From NCBI RefSeq assembly GCF_000337835.1, contig NZ_AOLM01000023.1, positions 1 through 64,000 of the forward strand: a stretch of 64,000 nucleotides of DNA, read 5' to 3'. Positions 16,420 through 25,215 of the stretch are shown here, piece after piece. This stretch comes from Haloferax sulfurifontis ATCC BAA-897 (GTDB lineage: Archaea > Halobacteriota > Halobacteria > Halobacteriales > Haloferacaceae). Position 1 is the stretch's first letter. The number at the start of each line of letters is the position of its first letter. The translations under genes were made by a program, and so were the position numbers. The notes beneath the pieces were generated by a model. It was not told where the DNA came from. It searched no databases and saw only the letters and a program-made list of their open reading frames with translations.

Positions 16420-17403
16420 ATGACTCGCGAACTCACCGAAATCACGGTCATCGGAGGAGACAAGACCGGACTCATCGCGAACGTGACCACCCTGCTGTTC
16501 GAGCGCGGAATCAACGTCGAGGACTTAGACCAGGCGGTCCGCGAGGGAATCTTCCGGATGACCCTCCACGCCGACACCGCGGAGATGACCTGCTCGCGCG
16601 ACGAGCTTCGGGCGGCGCTGTCCGACCTCGGCGACGACCTCGGCGTCGACGTGCAGGTCCGGTTCCCCTCGGACCGCGAGACCCGCGAAATCGCCGTCCT
16701 CGTCACGAAGGAGTCCCACTGCCTCGAAGCGCTGTTCGAGGCGTGGGCCAACGACGACCTCGGCGCGGACATCTCGGTCGTCATCGGCAACCACGACACG
16801 CTCGAACCGCTGGCGAGCCACTACGACGTCCCCTTCCACGACATCGGCGACCAGAAGGGAACCGCCAACGAAGAGCGCCTCATCGACCTCCTCGAACAGT
16901 ACGACGTGGACCTCATCGTCCTCGCGCGCTACATGCGCATCCTCGGCCCGAACGTCGTCTTCCGCTACGAGGACCGCATCATCAACATCCACCCGTCGTT
17001 GCTCCCGGCGTTCCCCGGCGCGGCCGCCTACCGGCAGGCGAAAGAGGAGGGCGTCCGCATCGCCGGCGTCACCGCCCACTACGTGACGACCGACCTCGAC
17101 CAGGGGCCAATCATCGCCCAGCGCGCCTTCGACGTGCCGGACGACGCCTCGATCGACGAGATAAAAGAGCGCGGCCAGCCGCTCGAGGCCGACGCGCTCC
17201 TCGAAGCCGTGAAGCTCCACCTCAACAACGACGTGTCGGTCCACCGCGGCCGCACCAGCCTCCGCGAGAGCGCCGACCCCGAGCGCTACCAGCTCGGTCT
17301 CACCCGCGAGGCACAAGCGTCGAACCCCGACCGCCCGGTCGACGGTATCATCGACGCCCTCGGCGAGCGCGAGGCGCTCGCGCCCGAACTGTCCGAGGAC
17401 TGA
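16420..17403 (+). CDS. purU: Formyltetrahydrofolate deformylase PurU
   Basis: 327 residues from the ATG at 16420; upstream residues in the frame are not conserved. The N-terminal ACT domain (about 1-80; VIGGDKTGLIANVTTLLFERGINVEDLDQ) is followed by a formyltransferase fold with VIGNHD, YMRILGP, INIHPSLLPAFPGA and the catalytic Asp region TDLDQGPIIAQ. The enzyme releases formate from 10-formyl-THF, feeding purine synthesis through formate-using steps. It is about 40 residues longer than bacterial PurU because of a C-terminal extension (about 273-327) of unknown role. The neighbouring purine genes support the call. Confidence 0.9.
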   Translation: MTRELTEITVIGGDKTGLIANVTTLLFERGINVEDLDQAVREGIFRMTLHADTAEMTCSRDELRAALSDLGDDLGVDVQVRFPSDRETREIAVLVTKESHCLEALFEAWANDDLGADISVVIGNHDTLEPLASHYDVPFHDIGDQKGTANEERLIDLLEQYDVDLIVLARYMRILGPNVVFRYEDRIINIHPSLLPAFPGAAAYRQAKEEGVRIAGVTAHYVTTDLDQGPIIAQRAFDVPDDASIDEIKERGQPLEADALLEAVKLHLNNDVSVHRGRTSLRESADPERYQLGLTREAQASNPDRPVDGIIDALGEREALAPELSED

Positions 17404-17464
17404 GGCGACGACGAACGGGGCGACCCCCACCAGACCTATTTTACCGGCGACGCGATTCGGAGTC

Positions 17465-17680
17465 GTGCCCGTCTCCCGCCGCTATCGCGTCGCGCTCGGC
17501 TGTTACGCGCTGTGGCTCGTGGCGACCGTCCTCCTCGTCGCGCACGAACTCGGAGTTATCCCACTCCTTCCCGGCGTCGAACCGGGCGTCGTGACCGGCG
17601 CGGCGGTGTTTTTCGCGCTCGGCGTCGTCCAACTCCTGCGCCGCGGCCGGCGGTTCCTCGTCGGTGACGACGCGTCGTGA
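17465..17680 (+). CDS. Small two-helix membrane protein
   Basis: 71 residues with a GTG start. Two hydrophobic segments (about 9-26 and 41-58) flank a short loop, and the C-terminus is basic (RRGRRFLVGDD). The GTG follows a TATA-like CCTATTTTACC by about 25 bp, consistent with a leaderless transcript. No family recognised. Convergent with purC. Confidence 0.65.
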   Translation: MPVSRRYRVALGCYALWLVATVLLVAHELGVIPLLPGVEPGVVTGAAVFFALGVVQLLRRGRRFLVGDDAS

Positions 17681-17715
17681 GAACTCGAAAAAGCGGATTC
17701 GCTCGTTTCGACCGA

Positions 17716-18735
17716 CTACAGGTCCCGAACGCGAGCCACGGCGTCCTCGATGGCCGGCGCGTCGAACCAGTCGTGGTCGACGTAGGCGTTGGTGCCGGCG
17801 CAGTAGAGGTCCGAAAGCGCCTCGACGATGTCGGCGGGCAGGTGCTCGGGTTCGACCGCGCAGTTCTCGCGCCAGTTCGGCTCGCCCGACTCGATGGCCT
17901 CGGTCTTCGCGTCTTTCACGGCCGCGACCCACTCGGGCTGGACGCGCTTGTAGTACTGCCGGACGACCTCCTTCGAGACCTGCTGGCCGCCGTAGGAAAA
18001 CCGGTTTTCGTCGAACGTGCCGACCACGTCGCCGACCTTGACGGTGCCGTCGTGGTAGAGACACTCGATTTTGCCGTCCTCGTGGTCGAAGCCGGCCTTC
18101 TCGGCGCGCTCTGTCAGCACGTGGTTCACGGCGAGCGCCAGCTCTTCGAGGCGGTCGAGGTCGACTTTTCCGGCGATGTCGTCGGCTTCCTCCCGGGAGA
18201 GATAGCGGTCCTGTTCTTCGTACTTCGTGGAGAACTCCACGACCGGCTCGGGGAGGGAGACGGCCTCGTCGGGCCACTCGTCGGCGTCGAGGCCGTAGTC
18301 GGCGGGCTCGCCGCGCCGCCGGAGGCTCGACCCCACGGGAACGGTGTTGCGGAAGACGATTTCCAGCGGGATGAGGTAGTTGTCGCCGGCGGCCTCGTGG
18401 TAGGCGTCGTAGTCGTACGCGCCGTCGACGTGCGGGAGGTCGGGCACCTGCGTGAGTTCGATGGCCATCTCCGTCGGCGGCGACTCGCACTCGCCGAGCT
18501 CTTTGACCTCGCCGTCTTCGACGACGCCGAGGTAGTGGGTCGGGACGTGGTTCACGTCGAGCAGTTCGAAGTTGTACGCGCCCATGAGACAGAGGCTCGC
18601 GCCCTTGTTCGGGACGTGGTCGGGCATCTCGCCCCAGTCGAACACGGAGTAGCGGTCCGAGAAGACGAAGCGGCCCCGCCCGAGGTCGGTCGCCGTCGGC
18701 TCCTCCTCGACGCGGAAGTCCTTCACGCTGGTCAT
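17716..18735 (-). CDS. purC: Phosphoribosylaminoimidazole-succinocarboxamide synthase PurC
   Basis: 339 residues, SAICAR synthetase, the ATP-dependent step joining aspartate to CAIR. Typical features are [21 protein letters not shown] near the N-terminus, [19 protein letters not shown] in the centre, and [19 protein letters not shown] plus FDENRFSY in the catalytic core. It is longer than bacterial enzymes (about 240) and has the haloarchaeal C-terminal helical region. It is divergent from sir2. Confidence 0.92.
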   Translation of the reverse strand: MTSVKDFRVEEEPTATDLGRGRFVFSDRYSVFDWGEMPDHVPNKGASLCLMGAYNFELLDVNHVPTHYLGVVEDGEVKELGECESPPTEMAIELTQVPDLPHVDGAYDYDAYHEAAGDNYLIPLEIVFRNTVPVGSSLRRRGEPADYGLDADEWPDEAVSLPEPVVEFSTKYEEQDRYLSREEADDIAGKVDLDRLEELALAVNHVLTERAEKAGFDHEDGKIECLYHDGTVKVGDVVGTFDENRFSYGGQQVSKEVVRQYYKRVQPEWVAAVKDAKTEAIESGEPNWRENCAVEPEHLPADIVEALSDLYCAGTNAYVDHDWFDAPAIEDAVARVRDL

Positions 18736-18873
18736 GGTCGTCCTCTGGACTCATCCCACTAAGAAGCTTCCACTTCCGTGCGTATCTCACTCCGTGTCGA
18801 GACGAATCTATGCACGAATGCGCCCACCGAGCGAATCGTATCGCTTTTTCGCGGCTGTCCCGTCCGTTTGGCT

Positions 18874-19632
18874 ATGGACGCTGCCCTCGAATCAGACGCC
18901 GCGTGGGTCGCCCGGCGACTCCGCGAGGCCGACACCGCCGTCGCCTTCACCGGCGCGGGGATGAGCACCGCCTCGGGCATCCCCGACTTCCGCGGCGACG
19001 ACGGCATCTGGGAGACCGAGTTCGACCCGGCGTCGTTCCACCGCGACCGCTTCGTCAACGACCCCGGCGGCTTCTGGCGCGACCGCGTCCGCCTCCAAGA
19101 GCGCATGTTCCCCGACGGCGTCGAGCCGAACCTCGGCCACGAGGCGCTTTCGGCCCTCGAATCGCGGGGCGTCCTCGACGCGGTCGTGACGCAGAACACC
19201 GACGGCCTCCACCGCGAGGCCGGCTCGGAGCGCGTCGTCGAACTCCACGGCAACGCCGCGGAGGTCGTCTGCGAGGACTGCGGCGCGCGAACCGACGCAG
19301 ACCCCGCGTTCGAGACGGTCCGCGCGGGCGACGCGCCGCCGCGGTGCGAGGACTGCGGCGGCCTGCTCAAACCCGGCGTCGTCCTGTTCGGCGAACGCCT
19401 CCCGCGGGTCGCCTACAGCGAGGCGAACCGCCTCGCCGGCGACGCCGACGTGTTCCTGTCGCTCGGGTCGTCGCTGACGGTCCACCCCGCGGCGGGTCTC
19501 GCCGGCCGGGCCGCCGAGGGCGGCTCGCTCGTCGTCGTCAACTTCGACGCGACGCAGTACGACGACCGCGCCGACCGCGTCGTTCGCGGCGACCTCGCGG
19601 CGTTCCTCCCCGAAGTCGAAAAACGAGTCTGA
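18874..19632 (+). CDS. sir2: NAD-dependent protein deacylase, Sir2 family
   Basis: 252 residues from the ATG at 18874, chosen because the conserved fold begins right after it; 32 upstream residues in the frame are unlike the family. NAD-binding motifs: GAGMSTASGIPDFRG and TQNTDGLH, catalytic His in VELHGNA, zinc site CEDCG ... CEDCGG, then PGVVLFGE and GSSLTVHPA. Sirtuins remove acyl groups from lysines with NAD. The target in this cell cannot be inferred. Confidence 0.93.
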   Translation: MDAALESDAAWVARRLREADTAVAFTGAGMSTASGIPDFRGDDGIWETEFDPASFHRDRFVNDPGGFWRDRVRLQERMFPDGVEPNLGHEALSALESRGVLDAVVTQNTDGLHREAGSERVVELHGNAAEVVCEDCGARTDADPAFETVRAGDAPPRCEDCGGLLKPGVVLFGERLPRVAYSEANRLAGDADVFLSLGSSLTVHPAAGLAGRAAEGGSLVVVNFDATQYDDRADRVVRGDLAAFLPEVEKRV

Positions 19633-19851
19633 GCGCGACCGCGTGACTGCGCGACCGCACGACCGTTCGACCGCGCGACCGCCCCGTCAGGGGTCGGACG
19701 GCTCGGCTTGCGGTCGTCACGTCCGCGTCGGTGTCCGCGGACATCAGACCCCTATCTCACGTCGCTCGCGGAAATAATCATTTATTTACTGTCACGAACT
19801 GCCGGTCGCACTCACCAATCAATTGATACCGGTTCCCAGTCATGTCTGTGC

Positions 19852-21945
19852 ATGACTCGGTCACCCTCGCCGGGGACGTCGGCGGGGACGGCACCGTCCG
19901 TTCTCTTCGTCGCCCCCGACCGCACCCGGGCGGACGCCGTCGCGGCCGCGCTCGACCGCCACGACGTGTCCGTCACCGTCGAATTCGACCTCGGGACGGC
20001 CCTCGGGCACGTCGCCGACCGGACGGTCGACTGCCTCTTGATTCCCGGACAGTTCGGCCAACACACCGCCGCCGACGTGGTCGCGCTGGTCCGCGACCGC
20101 CACCCCGAGGTCCCGGTCGTCCTCCTCGGCCCCGGCGGGGCGGACGGGGGCGACGAGGGTGACGATAGCGACGAGGGCGACGACGACCTGCTCGCGGCCG
20201 ACCCCGCCGTCTATCGCTTCTCCGACGACATCGAATCTATCTCGTACGACCGCCTCGCCGACCGCATCCGGGCGGCGGTCGCCCGCTACCGTAGCTCGCA
20301 GGCCCAGCGCACCGAACGCGACATCGTCACCCGGCTCGAACGCCGCATTCAGCGCACCGAGCGGAAGATTACGTCGCTCCACGGCGTCGCCATGCGGCTC
20401 GCGTCGGCCGCCGACGCCGACGACATCTACGCGGAGACCGTCGAGGCCGCAGAGCGCATCCTGAACCTCGACATCTGTTTCGTCTTCGAGGCCGAGGCGG
20501 ACCGGTTCGTCCCGAAGGCGCAGTCGTCGACGCCGACGGCCCGCGCCCTCCGGCCGGTTCCGAAAGACGCCGGCGCGATGGGCGAGACGTTCCGCACCGG
20601 CGAGTCCCACCGCGCGGTCGACATGGAACTCCACGCGTTCGGCCGCCCCGAGTTCGGCGACTACCGCTCCGGCCTCAGCGTCGCCATCGGTTCGTTCGGC
20701 GTCTTTCAGGCGGTCTCAGAGCAGACCGGCGCGTTCGACGAAATCGACCTCGAACTCGCGGAGCTCCTCGTCGCCCACACGAACGCGGCCCTCCAGCGGC
20801 TCAGCTTCGAGCGCCGGCTTCGGGTCGAACGCGACCAGTACGCCGCCCTGTTCGAGAACAGCGCCGACTGCATCATCGACTCGGAGTTCGTCGACGGCGA
20901 GTCCGTCATCCGCGCGGTGAACCCGGCGTTCGAGGCCACGTTCGGCTACGACGAATCCGAGGTCGTCGGCCGCGCCATCGACGACGTGGTCGCGCCGGAC
21001 GACCGTCTCGACGAGGCCGCGAAGCTCACCGAGATGGTCCGCGCCGGCGACTTCGTCCAGACGGAGGTGCGCAGACGGACCGCCAACGGCGAGCGGGACT
21101 TCCTCCTCCGGTCGGTCCCGGTCGGCGAGAACACGATATACGCGGTGTACACGGACATCACGGCGCGCCGGGACATCGAACGCGAGATGGAAGCCCAGAA
21201 CCGCCGGCTCGACGAGTTCACGAGCGTCGTCTCCCACGACCTGCGCAACCCGCTTTCGGTCGCCACGGGCCACCTCGACCTCGCCCGCGAGAACGTCGAT
21301 AACGACCATCTTGAGGCGGTGGCGCGGGCGCACGACCGGATGAACGCGCTGACGGAGGAACTGCTCGTCCTCGCGCGGCAGGGCACCGACGCGTTCGCCA
21401 CGACGACCGTGTCCCTCGCCGAGACCGCAGAGCGGTGCTGGGAGAACGTCGAGACCGAGGGCGCGACGCTCGTCGTCGCGTCCGACCGGACTATCGTCGC
21501 CGACGCGGGCCGGCTCCACCAACTGTTCGAGAACCTGATGCGGAACTCCGCCGAACACGGTTCTACAGGCAACCAGACCGGGTCCGACAACACCGTCGAG
21601 CACGGCTCGACGGGCCGCCGGGATGCTCCCGACAACGCCGTCGAGCACGGCTCGCCGGAAGCGTCCGAACCGACCGACGGCGGCGACGACACGGGCGGCC
21701 CCCTCACCGTCACCGTCGGCGCGCTCGACGGCGGGTTCTACGTCGAAGACGACGGCGTGGGCGTCCCGCCCGAGCTCCGGTCGCGCATCTTCGACACCGG
21801 CTTTTCGACCGGCACCGCCGGCATCGGCTTCGGGCTGACAATCGTCTCGAACGTCGCCGACGCCCACGGCTGGACGGTCTCGGTCGGGGAGAGCGACGCG
21901 GGCGGCGCTCGCTTCGAGTTCACCGGCGTCGAGTCCGAGCCCTGA
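19852..21945 (+). CDS. Hybrid sensor histidine kinase (degenerate receiver, GAF, PAS, HisKA, HATPase)
   Basis: 697 residues from the ATG at 19852. Order: receiver-like domain (about 14-135) that lacks the phospho-acceptor Asp (DCLLIPG where D-x-x-x-x-D is usual); a coiled linker; a GAF domain (about 185-320); a PAS domain (about 335-435); HisKA with FTSVVSHDLRNPLS (His about 463); HATPase with NLMRNSAEHG, VEDDGVGVP and GIGFGLTIV. There are no membrane helices, so it senses inside the cell. Inside the N-box the unit EHGSTG... is repeated three times (see repeat entry). No response regulator is adjacent. Signal unknown. Confidence 0.9.
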   Translation: MTRSPSPGTSAGTAPSVLFVAPDRTRADAVAAALDRHDVSVTVEFDLGTALGHVADRTVDCLLIPGQFGQHTAADVVALVRDRHPEVPVVLLGPGGADGGDEGDDSDEGDDDLLAADPAVYRFSDDIESISYDRLADRIRAAVARYRSSQAQRTERDIVTRLERRIQRTERKITSLHGVAMRLASAADADDIYAETVEAAERILNLDICFVFEAEADRFVPKAQSSTPTARALRPVPKDAGAMGETFRTGESHRAVDMELHAFGRPEFGDYRSGLSVAIGSFGVFQAVSEQTGAFDEIDLELAELLVAHTNAALQRLSFERRLRVERDQYAALFENSADCIIDSEFVDGESVIRAVNPAFEATFGYDESEVVGRAIDDVVAPDDRLDEAAKLTEMVRAGDFVQTEVRRRTANGERDFLLRSVPVGENTIYAVYTDITARRDIEREMEAQNRRLDEFTSVVSHDLRNPLSVATGHLDLARENVDNDHLEAVARAHDRMNALTEELLVLARQGTDAFATTTVSLAETAERCWENVETEGATLVVASDRTIVADAGRLHQLFENLMRNSAEHGSTGNQTGSDNTVEHGSTGRRDAPDNAVEHGSPEASEPTDGGDDTGGPLTVTVGALDGGFYVEDDGVGVPPELRSRIFDTGFSTGTAGIGFGLTIVSNVADAHGWTVSVGESDAGGARFEFTGVESEP
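21553..21687 (+). repeat. Three 45-bp tandem units inside the kinase ATPase domain
   Basis: The DNA encodes three 15-residue units each starting EHGS (codons starting 21553, 21598 and 21643). The second and third show more divergence. The first copy is the N-box of the ATPase lid; the other two are insertions. Similar N-box expansions are seen in other haloarchaeal kinases (recalled). Confidence 0.85.
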
Positions 21946-21996
21946 GCGCCGGGTCGGCGAGTCGGTAAGCGGGGCGGCGAGTCGGTGGGGGCCCGC

Positions 21997-22413
21997 TCAG
22001 GCGAACTCCTCGTGGAGGTACGCGCCGAGATAGCCGCCGAGCGCGCCGAGGCCGACGGTGTAGACGAGGAGCACGGCGAGGAAGAACAGCGCGACGACGG
22101 CGATGCCGAGGACGCCGAGGCCGAACCCGCGCGGGCCGACGCCGATAGCGAAGACGCTGAAGAAACCGAGGACGACGACGCCGAGGACGACGCCGACGAG
22201 GCTCACGAACAGCCCCGAGACGGCTCCGGACTTCACGCCGAGTTCGCGGTCGCTCCCGGTGAGATAGCCGGCGACCGCGCCGCCCAGAACGGTCGACCCC
22301 GGAAGCGGCGAGAGGACGACGCTGGCGACCGCGCCGACGAGCGCCGAAAACAGCAGGCTTTCGCGGTCGTCGCGGAGAGCGGACTCGGTTTCCGAAGACG
22401 GGGTGTGTTCCAT
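21997..22413 (-). CDS. DUF5518 family membrane protein
   Basis: 138 residues from the ATG at 22413. After a charged N-terminus there is a hydrophobic Gly/Ala/Val-rich pair of helices (about 20-50) containing SPLPGSTVLGGAVAGYL, which is the family signature. Two further helices follow, with a glycine-rich C-terminal one ending LGAYLHEEF. DUF5518 proteins are common in haloarchaea and have no known role. It is divergent from cofH. Confidence 0.8.
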   Translation of the reverse strand: MEHTPSSETESALRDDRESLLFSALVGAVASVVLSPLPGSTVLGGAVAGYLTGSDRELGVKSGAVSGLFVSLVGVVLGVVVLGFFSVFAIGVGPRGFGLGVLGIAVVALFFLAVLLVYTVGLGALGGYLGAYLHEEFA

Positions 22414-22522
22414 GCCCGACACAACACGGCCGGACGGCCTAACGCTTTCTCCGCCGCGGCGTCCCGCGGTCGGAGTTCCGGTACCGCCCCGTTTTTACGA
22501 CCGTGGCGCGTTTCAAACGAGC

Positions 22523-23890
22523 ATGACCGGTGCCGCCCACGACTTCGGGTTCGACCACGTCCCGGAGACAGACCAGTCGTTCGAGAACGCCTTGGCGAAG
22601 GCGCGAGCGGGCGAGCGCCTCACGGTCGACGACGGCGTCGAACTCATCACGACGGGGACCGACCGCGAGGGAATCGACGCCGAACGCAAGGAACTCGTGC
22701 TCGAAGCCGCCGACCGCCGGCGCGCCGAGATGGTCGGCGACGACGTGACGTTCGTCGCCAACCTCAACAACAACGTGACGACGGCCTGCAACACCGGCTG
22801 TCTGTTCTGTAACTTCAAGAACACCGCCCACCTGTTCGAAGCCGACTCCGACGCCGACCACGGCGGGTTCACGAAGACGCCCGCCGAGTCCCGCGACATC
22901 GTCGCCGACGCGGTCGAGATGGGCGTCTACGAGGTCACGTCCGTCTCCGGCCTCCACCCCGCGCTCGTGCTCGACGGGGAACACCGCGAGATTCTCGAAG
23001 CCTACGACAACCCCGCCGCAGAGGTGAACTACAAGCCGCCCGAGGCGTACGACACCGACCCCGCGAGCTACGCCGAACAGCTTTCCGCCATGTCGGTCGA
23101 CGGTGCGCACGTCCACTCGATGACGCCCGAGGAGGCCCACCACGCCAAACGCGGCACCGACTGGAGCTACGAGGAGGTCTACCGTCGCCTCGCCGACGCC
23201 GGCCTCGCCAGCGCGCCCGGCACCGCCGCGGAGATTCTCGTCCCCGAGGTGCGCGAGGTCATCTGCCCCGGCAAAATCGGCACCGACGAGTGGGTCGCCG
23301 GAATGGAGGGCGCGATGCAAGCCGGCCTCGACGTGACGGCGACCATCATGTACGGCCACGTCGAGACCGAGAAACACCGCGTGCTCCACCTCGACGTGAT
23401 TCGCGACCTACAGGACCGATACGGCGGCATCACCGAGTTCGTCCCGCTGTCGTTCATCCACCAGAACACGCCGCTGTACGACCGCGGCCTCGTGACCGGC
23501 GGCGCGTCCGACGACGAGGACGAACTGATGGTCGCCGTCGCGCGGCTCTACCTCGACAACGTCGACCACATCCAGTCGTCGTGGGTGAAGTTCGGGAACG
23601 CGAAGGCGCTGAAGCTCCTCAACTGCGGCGCGGACGACCTGATGGGTACGATTCTCTCCGAGGAGATAACGAAGCGCGCCGGCGGCGGCTTCGGCGAGTT
23701 CCGCTCGTTCGACGACTACGTCGACATGATAACCGCCATCGGCCGCCGGCCGGTCGAGCGTTCGACCGACTACCGGACCCGCCGGCCTCTCGACCCCGAC
23801 GACGGCCCGCACGGCCCGACGCTCGGCCCGCGCGCCGACGGAACGCCGCTCCTCGACGGCCGTCGAGACCCGGCGACCGCCGACGATTGA
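22523..23890 (+). CDS. cofH: F420 biosynthesis: FO synthase subunit CofH
   Basis: 455 residues from the ATG at 22523; the longer frame is promoter sequence. CofH is the radical SAM subunit that joins the tyrosine-derived part to the pyrimidine in making FO, the chromophore of F420. Cluster motif CNTGCLFC (residues about 90-97; C-x3-C-x2-C). Other features are SGLHPAL, GTAAEILVPEVREVICPGK, MYGHVET and LSFIHQNTP. There is a haloarchaeal tail of about 50 acidic residues. The next gene starts 1 bp after its stop. CofG is encoded 1.3 kb away on the other strand. Confidence 0.93.
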   Translation: MTGAAHDFGFDHVPETDQSFENALAKARAGERLTVDDGVELITTGTDREGIDAERKELVLEAADRRRAEMVGDDVTFVANLNNNVTTACNTGCLFCNFKNTAHLFEADSDADHGGFTKTPAESRDIVADAVEMGVYEVTSVSGLHPALVLDGEHREILEAYDNPAAEVNYKPPEAYDTDPASYAEQLSAMSVDGAHVHSMTPEEAHHAKRGTDWSYEEVYRRLADAGLASAPGTAAEILVPEVREVICPGKIGTDEWVAGMEGAMQAGLDVTATIMYGHVETEKHRVLHLDVIRDLQDRYGGITEFVPLSFIHQNTPLYDRGLVTGGASDDEDELMVAVARLYLDNVDHIQSSWVKFGNAKALKLLNCGADDLMGTILSEEITKRAGGGFGEFRSFDDYVDMITAIGRRPVERSTDYRTRRPLDPDDGPHGPTLGPRADGTPLLDGRRDPATADD

Positions 23891-23891
23891 G

Positions 23892-24440
23892 ATGATGGTG
23901 ACCACCCACGCGGCCGTGGGGTTGACCCTCGCCGCCCCGCTGGTCTGGGTCGCACCCGACCTCGCCACCGCCGCGGCCGTCGGCGCGCTCGCCGGCGGCG
24001 TCTTCCCCGACGTGGACCTCTTCGTCGGCGTCCACCGCAAGACGCTCCACTTCCCCGTCTACTACAGCGTCGCCGCCGCGGTGTTCGGGGCCGTCGCCGT
24101 CGCATCCCCCTCGGCGCTCACCGTCGCGACCGCCTTCTTCTTCCTCTCGGCGGGGCTCCACTCCGCGTCCGACTGGCTCGGCGCGGGCGGCGAGCTCCGG
24201 CCGTGGGACCGGACCTCCGACCGCGCGGTGTACGTCCACCCGACGGGGCGGTGGCTCCGCCCCCGCTATCTCGTCCGCTACGACGGCGCGCCCGAGGACC
24301 TCGCGCTGACGCTCCTGTTCGCCGTCCCCGGGTTTCTCGTCTTCTCCGGCGGCGTCCGCGTCGCCGTCGCGGTCGGCGTCGCCGTCGCGCTGTTCTACAC
24401 CGGCTTCAGAAAGCGGATGCCCGAGTGGTTCGGCATCTGA
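23892..24440 (+). CDS. Metal-dependent hydrolase-like membrane protein (YdjM/DUF457 type), copy 1
   Basis: 182 residues. Starts TTHAAVGLTLA and has GGVFPDVDLFVGVHRKTLHF, the D-x-D ... H-R-K-x-x-H pattern of the YdjM (LexA-regulated, DUF457) membrane hydrolase family. A later HSASDWLG and a basic C-terminus RKRMPEWFG follow. About four helices place the metal site at the membrane. Either ATG (23892 or 23895) may serve. It starts 1 bp after the cofH stop, so it is probably translated with cofH. Substrate unknown. Confidence 0.8.
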   Translation: MMVTTHAAVGLTLAAPLVWVAPDLATAAAVGALAGGVFPDVDLFVGVHRKTLHFPVYYSVAAAVFGAVAVASPSALTVATAFFFLSAGLHSASDWLGAGGELRPWDRTSDRAVYVHPTGRWLRPRYLVRYDGAPEDLALTLLFAVPGFLVFSGGVRVAVAVGVAVALFYTGFRKRMPEWFGI

Positions 24441-24572
24441 GGCGCGGCGTCTGCGAGGACGACCGCGCCCGCGGGCGTTCGGCCCGACCACGAAACTCAT
24501 ACGTCTCGGTCGCCGAGTAGGCGAAGCGATGACGACTCGACGGAACCGGCCGACGCTGGCGGTGGTCGACCC

Positions 24573-25178
24573 GTGATGGCCCCGACGCACGTGGCGATGA
24601 GCCTCGCGCTCGCCGCCGCCGTCGCGGTCGTCGCCCCCGCGGCCGCGCCGCTCGTCGTCGCGGCGGCGCTCGTCGGCGGCGTCTTCCCCGACCTCGACAT
24701 GGTCGTCGGCGTCCACCGCAAGACGCTCCATCAGGTCGAGGCGTTCGTCGTCGGTTCGGTCGGAGCGGTCGCAGTCGCGGTCGTCACGGGGGACCCGCTG
24801 GCCGCGGCCGCGGCGACCGGGTTCGTCGCGGCGGCGCTCCACTGCGCGGCCGACTACCTCGGCGGCAGTAGCGAGGCCCGCCCGTGGGAGGCCCGAACCG
24901 ACCGCGGCGTCTACGTCCGCAGTCTCGGCGGCTGGGTCGAACCCCGACGCCTCGCCGCCTACGACGGCTCGCCCGGCGACCTCGCGCTCGCCGCGGCGCT
25001 GTCGGTGCCGGGGTTCCTGACGCTCGGCGACGGCCCGCGGGGGATTCTCCTCGCCAGCCTCGCCGTCGGCGTCGCCTACACGCTCGTCAGAAAGCGCGTG
25101 CCACAGCTCTCGGGGCGCGCGCCCGCCGTGACCGCCGCGGTCGTCGCGCTCTACTCAGTTCTCGTTCGTCGTCGGTAG
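24573..25178 (+). CDS. Metal-dependent hydrolase-like membrane protein (YdjM/DUF457 type), copy 2
   Basis: 201 residues, start GTG 24573 or ATG 24576. It is a clear paralogue of the previous gene: THVAMSLALA, GGVFPDLDMVVGVHRKTLH, HCAADYLGG and a basic C-terminal RKRVPQLSG match in order. A short separate leader (about 130 bp) lies between the two. It is convergent with cofG. A tandem duplication within the F420 group is the likely origin. Confidence 0.8.
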   Translation: MMAPTHVAMSLALAAAVAVVAPAAAPLVVAAALVGGVFPDLDMVVGVHRKTLHQVEAFVVGSVGAVAVAVVTGDPLAAAAATGFVAAALHCAADYLGGSSEARPWEARTDRGVYVRSLGGWVEPRRLAAYDGSPGDLALAAALSVPGFLTLGDGPRGILLASLAVGVAYTLVRKRVPQLSGRAPAVTAAVVALYSVLVRRR

Positions 25179-25215
25179 AAAACGACATCAACGGTCGACC
25201 GACGCGGCGTCGCTC

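Noticed and set aside
19708-19851. Upstream extension of the sensor kinase
   Set aside because: The added 48 residues come from the promoter region, are not acidic and do not match the receiver fold; the ATG at 19852 fits better.
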